Assembly (NCBI GenBank): GCA_016208685.1
Contig: JACQXM010000036.1
Coordinates: 62,001-126,000 of the forward strand
Direction of reading: 5' to 3'
Source of the DNA: Planctomycetota bacterium
Lineage (GTDB): Bacteria; Planctomycetota; Phycisphaerae; UBA1845
Length of the DNA: 64,000 bases
Shown here: piece by piece, positions 61,712 through 64,000 of the stretch
Layout: each line of letters starts with the position of its first letter
Numbering within the stretch: position 1 is the stretch's first letter
Made by a program: the position numbers and the translations under genes
The notes under the pieces: generated by a model
Database searches by the model: none
What the model was told of the DNA's origin: nothing
Seen by the model: only the letters and a program-made list of their open reading frames with translations

Positions 61712-62308
61712 ATGACGGTGGCGGTGACGGAAGGCTGGGAGATCGAGCGGCCCGTCGTGGAGGCGCTGCGTCGCGGCGACCGCCATGCGTTTGAGACGCT
61801 GGTGCGCACCTGCGACCGTTGGGTGCGGGGCGTCATCTTCGGCGTGCTGGGGAACGTGGACCGTGTGGACGACGTCGTGCAGCACACCTGGCTTTCCGTG
61901 TGGCAGCGGGCCGGCGAGCTGCGCGACGTGGACCGCTGGCGGGCATGGCTGTACCGCCTGGCGCGGAACGCTGCCCTGGACGCGGGGCGTGACATCGCCC
62001 GGCGTCGCCGGCACGAGCCGGGGCCTCCCGCGGACGATGTTCCCCGACCGGTGGAAACCGGAACCGGCGAGGCCGTCCTGCTGGCGGCGGAACAGCATCG
62101 CGACGTGATGCAGGCCGTCGCCGGCCTTCCGGCGCTGTACCGTGAACCGTTCGTGTTGCGACATCTGAACGGTTGGAGTTACCAGGAGATTGCCGACGTG
62201 ATGGACATGCCGGTGGATTCGGTGGAGACGCGCCTGGTGCGGGCGCGCCGCATGCTGCGCCAGGCGCTGCAACACCGGTTGGGGATGGACGATGCCGCCG
62301 CTGAATGA
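61712..62308 (+). CDS. ECF (sigma-E type) RNA polymerase sigma factor
   Basis: A 198-residue sigma-70 family factor with only regions 2 and 4. Region 2 runs from AFETLVRTCDRWVRGVIFGVL to DVVQHTWLSVWQRAG and WRAWLYRLARNAALDAGR; region 4 is LPALYREPFVLRHLNGWSYQEIADVMDMP followed by SVETRLVRARRMLRQAL. A GTG two codons upstream is an alternative start. It overlaps the next gene by 17 bases, the usual arrangement with an anti-sigma factor. Confidence 0.9.
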   Translation: MTVAVTEGWEIERPVVEALRRGDRHAFETLVRTCDRWVRGVIFGVLGNVDRVDDVVQHTWLSVWQRAGELRDVDRWRAWLYRLARNAALDAGRDIARRRRHEPGPPADDVPRPVETGTGEAVLLAAEQHRDVMQAVAGLPALYREPFVLRHLNGWSYQEIADVMDMPVDSVETRLVRARRMLRQALQHRLGMDDAAAE

Positions 62309-62954
62309 ACATCTGGAACGCCTGATCGTGCGCTATCTCGATGGGGAGTTGTCCCCGGGGGAAGTGCTGGAGTTGCAGCGCGAGGTGCTGCGGAACCCGC
62401 AGGCGCGACGGACCCTGGACGAGTATGAGCGCGCGGACGCCCTGGCGGCCGAAGCGCTGGGGCAGGTGTTCGGCGGTGAAGCGGCCCGGCCGCGGGTCGA
62501 AGTCCGGCCTTCGGCACCTTCGCCGCACCGGGCGATTGCCGCCTCCCCGATTCGGAGCCGGGCGCGGCGCGACCATCGCGGCTGGTGGCTGGTGCCGGGC
62601 GCTATCGCCGCGGCGCTGCTGGCCATGGTGGTGCCATTTCCTGGCAGTTTTCGCGGCGACGAAGCCGCCCGGGAGAAGCTCGCGGGCGGTGCGCCGCTGG
62701 TCGTCCACCCGGCCGGTCCTGGCGCGGTTCCACGCCACGGGCTGGAAGGGGCGTCCGGTCGTGCGGCGGTCCCGGTGCGGACCGTGGCCGACGGCGGTGC
62801 GAGCAGCCGGAGAATCTCGCGCGACACGGGTCGAGAGGTGATCGGCGTCATCGGGGATGACGGCAACCTCTACTGGATCGAGGTCGACCGCACGTGGACC
62901 ATCAAACAACCCCCGCGACAAACCGCGGATTCGCGGGGCGATGGAGCCTTGTAA
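62292..62954 (+). CDS. Membrane-anchored anti-sigma factor candidate
   Basis: A 220-residue protein. The N-terminal 60 residues form an anti-sigma-like helical bundle (LIVRYLDGELSPGEVLELQREV, RRTLDEYERADALAAEAL) but lack the H-x3-C-x2-C zinc motif. One membrane helix (LVPGAIAAALLAMVVPF, about residues 100-118) is followed by a periplasmic tail. Position and overlap with the sigma gene argue for holding that factor at the membrane. Family resemblance is weak. Confidence 0.65.
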   Translation: MPPLNEHLERLIVRYLDGELSPGEVLELQREVLRNPQARRTLDEYERADALAAEALGQVFGGEAARPRVEVRPSAPSPHRAIAASPIRSRARRDHRGWWLVPGAIAAALLAMVVPFPGSFRGDEAAREKLAGGAPLVVHPAGPGAVPRHGLEGASGRAAVPVRTVADGGASSRRISRDTGREVIGVIGDDGNLYWIEVDRTWTIKQPPRQTADSRGDGAL

Positions 62955-63082
62955 GGGCAGCAAAGCGAGATCGTCCGAGCCCGCCTCCGGCTTACGGCGC
63001 CATGTGATGCGTCGCGGGTAGCGCGGGGCGAACGACGATCGTACGACGAAAATCGAGGATTCTGACGAAAGGGAGTTTTGCA

Positions 63083-64000
63083 ATGAAGACGTTTGTGTGG
63101 GGCATGTTCCTGGCCTTCGTTCCGCCGAGCTTGCAGACCGTGCTTGCGGACGTGGGGAACGGGGAAGAGTGCGAGCGCAAGGTCATCGTGGTCGCCAAGG
63201 CGCTTGCCGGCGACGGAGCGGATGTTGCGGTCGCAGATGGTGCCGAGGGCGAGGGTGAGGTGCGTGTCATGGCGATCGTGGGCACCGGCGAGGGAGAGCC
63301 CGCGGCCGTAACCGCCACCGCCGACGGACGCAGCGAGCCGCACGTGGTGCGGGTCAAGCGCGTACTCGCGCCCGACGCGGAAGGCAAGGAGCGCGGCTGG
63401 CTCGGCGTGCTGGTGCAGCCCGTGCCCGAGGCGCTCGCGGCGCAACTGGAAACCGAGGGGCGGGGGCTGATGGTCGCCAATGTGACCAAGGACAGCCCGG
63501 CGGATCGCGCCGGCCTACAGGCGCACGACGTGATCGTCTCCGTGGCCGGGACGGAGATGAACGGCGGGGCTCAGCAGCTCGCCAGCCTCATTGGGGATAC
63601 CAAGCCGGGCGAGACGGTGGAGATTGTGCTGCTGCGGCAGGGCCAGGAGCAGACCCTAAAGGTGCAGCTCGGCTCGCGGGCGGACGCGGGTGCCATGGAA
63701 TGGAAGTTCGACACCGGCCCGCTGGGCGAGATCGAGGAGAAGGTTCGCACGCGCGGCAAGTTCCTGGGGCGCGGGCCCAACGGCGAGTGGACCATCACCG
63801 ACTTAGGCGACCTCGACGAGCTTGACGACCTGCCGGACAACATCCGCATGTTCCTCCCGCGCAGCGGCAGCCGTTCGGCGCAGGTGACGGTCAACAACAA
63901 CAGGAAGACGCTGCGCATCAACGTGGAGCGTGATGGAAGCGCGTTGGTCGTGGAACAGGAGGACGACGGCCCCATCACGGTTCGCCGGACGGACGCCGCG
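63083..64000 (+). CDS. Exported PDZ-domain protein, 5' part
   Basis: Open from ATG to the right edge (306 codons visible). The N-terminus MKTFVWGMFLAFVPPSLQTVLA is a signal peptide. A PDZ domain occupies about residues 110-200 (GWLGVLVQPVPEALAAQL, GLMVANVTKDSPADRAGLQA, HDVIVSVAGTEMNGG, KPGETVEIVLLRQGQ). No protease domain is visible so far. It follows the sigma/anti-sigma pair by about 130 bases and may be part of that envelope-stress unit, for example by sensing misfolded proteins. Confidence 0.78.
   Translation, partial: MKTFVWGMFLAFVPPSLQTVLADVGNGEECERKVIVVAKALAGDGADVAVADGAEGEGEVRVMAIVGTGEGEPAAVTATADGRSEPHVVRVKRVLAPDAEGKERGWLGVLVQPVPEALAAQLETEGRGLMVANVTKDSPADRAGLQAHDVIVSVAGTEMNGGAQQLASLIGDTKPGETVEIVLLRQGQEQTLKVQLGSRADAGAMEWKFDTGPLGEIEEKVRTRGKFLGRGPNGEWTITDLGDLDELDDLPDNIRMFLPRSGSRSAQVTVNNNRKTLRINVERDGSALVVEQEDDGPITVRRTDAA

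Overview
This is a GC-rich, densely coding chromosomal segment from a Gram-negative bacterium. LpxK, GmhB-like, LspA and MlaEFD genes imply an outer membrane. Several features together suggest Planctomycetota, probably a Phycisphaerae-like lineage: exported proteins ending in IPTL-CTERM-like tails, FHA/PP2C signalling, an Hc1-type histone-like protein, a bacterial GH3-family enzyme, few Shine-Dalgarno sites, and many short interspersed repeats. The species cannot be named from sequence alone. No rRNA, intact tRNA, CRISPR array or complete insertion sequence was seen.

Layout. 0-4.8 kb: end of queD, an FHA-GAF-PP2C phosphatase, a MazG-like pyrophosphohydrolase, a PH-domain membrane protein and nadA. 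4.9-9 kb: purE-mtnA-nitrilase, then a hotdog thioesterase and a polyprenol-phosphate glycosyltransferase. 9-24 kb: mlaEFD, a Memo-like protein, lpxK with a deoxyhypusine-synthase-like gene and a GmhB-like phosphatase, purM, two coiled-coil/membrane proteins, then gpsA, a small lipoprotein, an SH3 protein and a GH3-like enzyme. 24-32 kb: repeat-rich ground with a repeat-invaded exported protein, a Cys-rich gene remnant, Hc1-like and FabZ-like genes, an FHA gene broken by one stop, and surE. 32-43 kb: HtrA-like protease, endonuclease V, a cyclophilin lipoprotein, prfB with its programmed frameshift, ruvB, a stand-alone Clp N-domain protein, ribD, lspA and a DksA-like protein.

43-62 kb is accessory and looks like a loose defence island. 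It holds an MNT-HEPN-FRG operon, a pair of uncharacterised genes, a NucS/DUF5655-like nuclease, a truncated DUF4143 ATPase, a PadR/GyrI pair, a lower-GC methyltransferase plus probable restriction endonuclease, a TolB-domain remnant, and a 1158-residue protein. That protein joins a class III nucleotide-cyclase-like domain, a CHAT caspase-like protease, a STAND NTPase and six near-identical TPR-like repeats. It is the strongest candidate here for an undescribed system. The window ends with an ECF sigma factor, a membrane anti-sigma candidate and a PDZ protein.

A second theme is small mobile DNA. A roughly 102-bp element (4-bp direct repeats, terminal inverted repeats, two internal hairpins) occurs at four places. 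One copy sits in frame inside the N-terminus of the HtrA-like protease and another lands exactly on the stop codon of the MazG-like gene. Other repeat families lie inside mtnA and inside an IPTL-CTERM protein.
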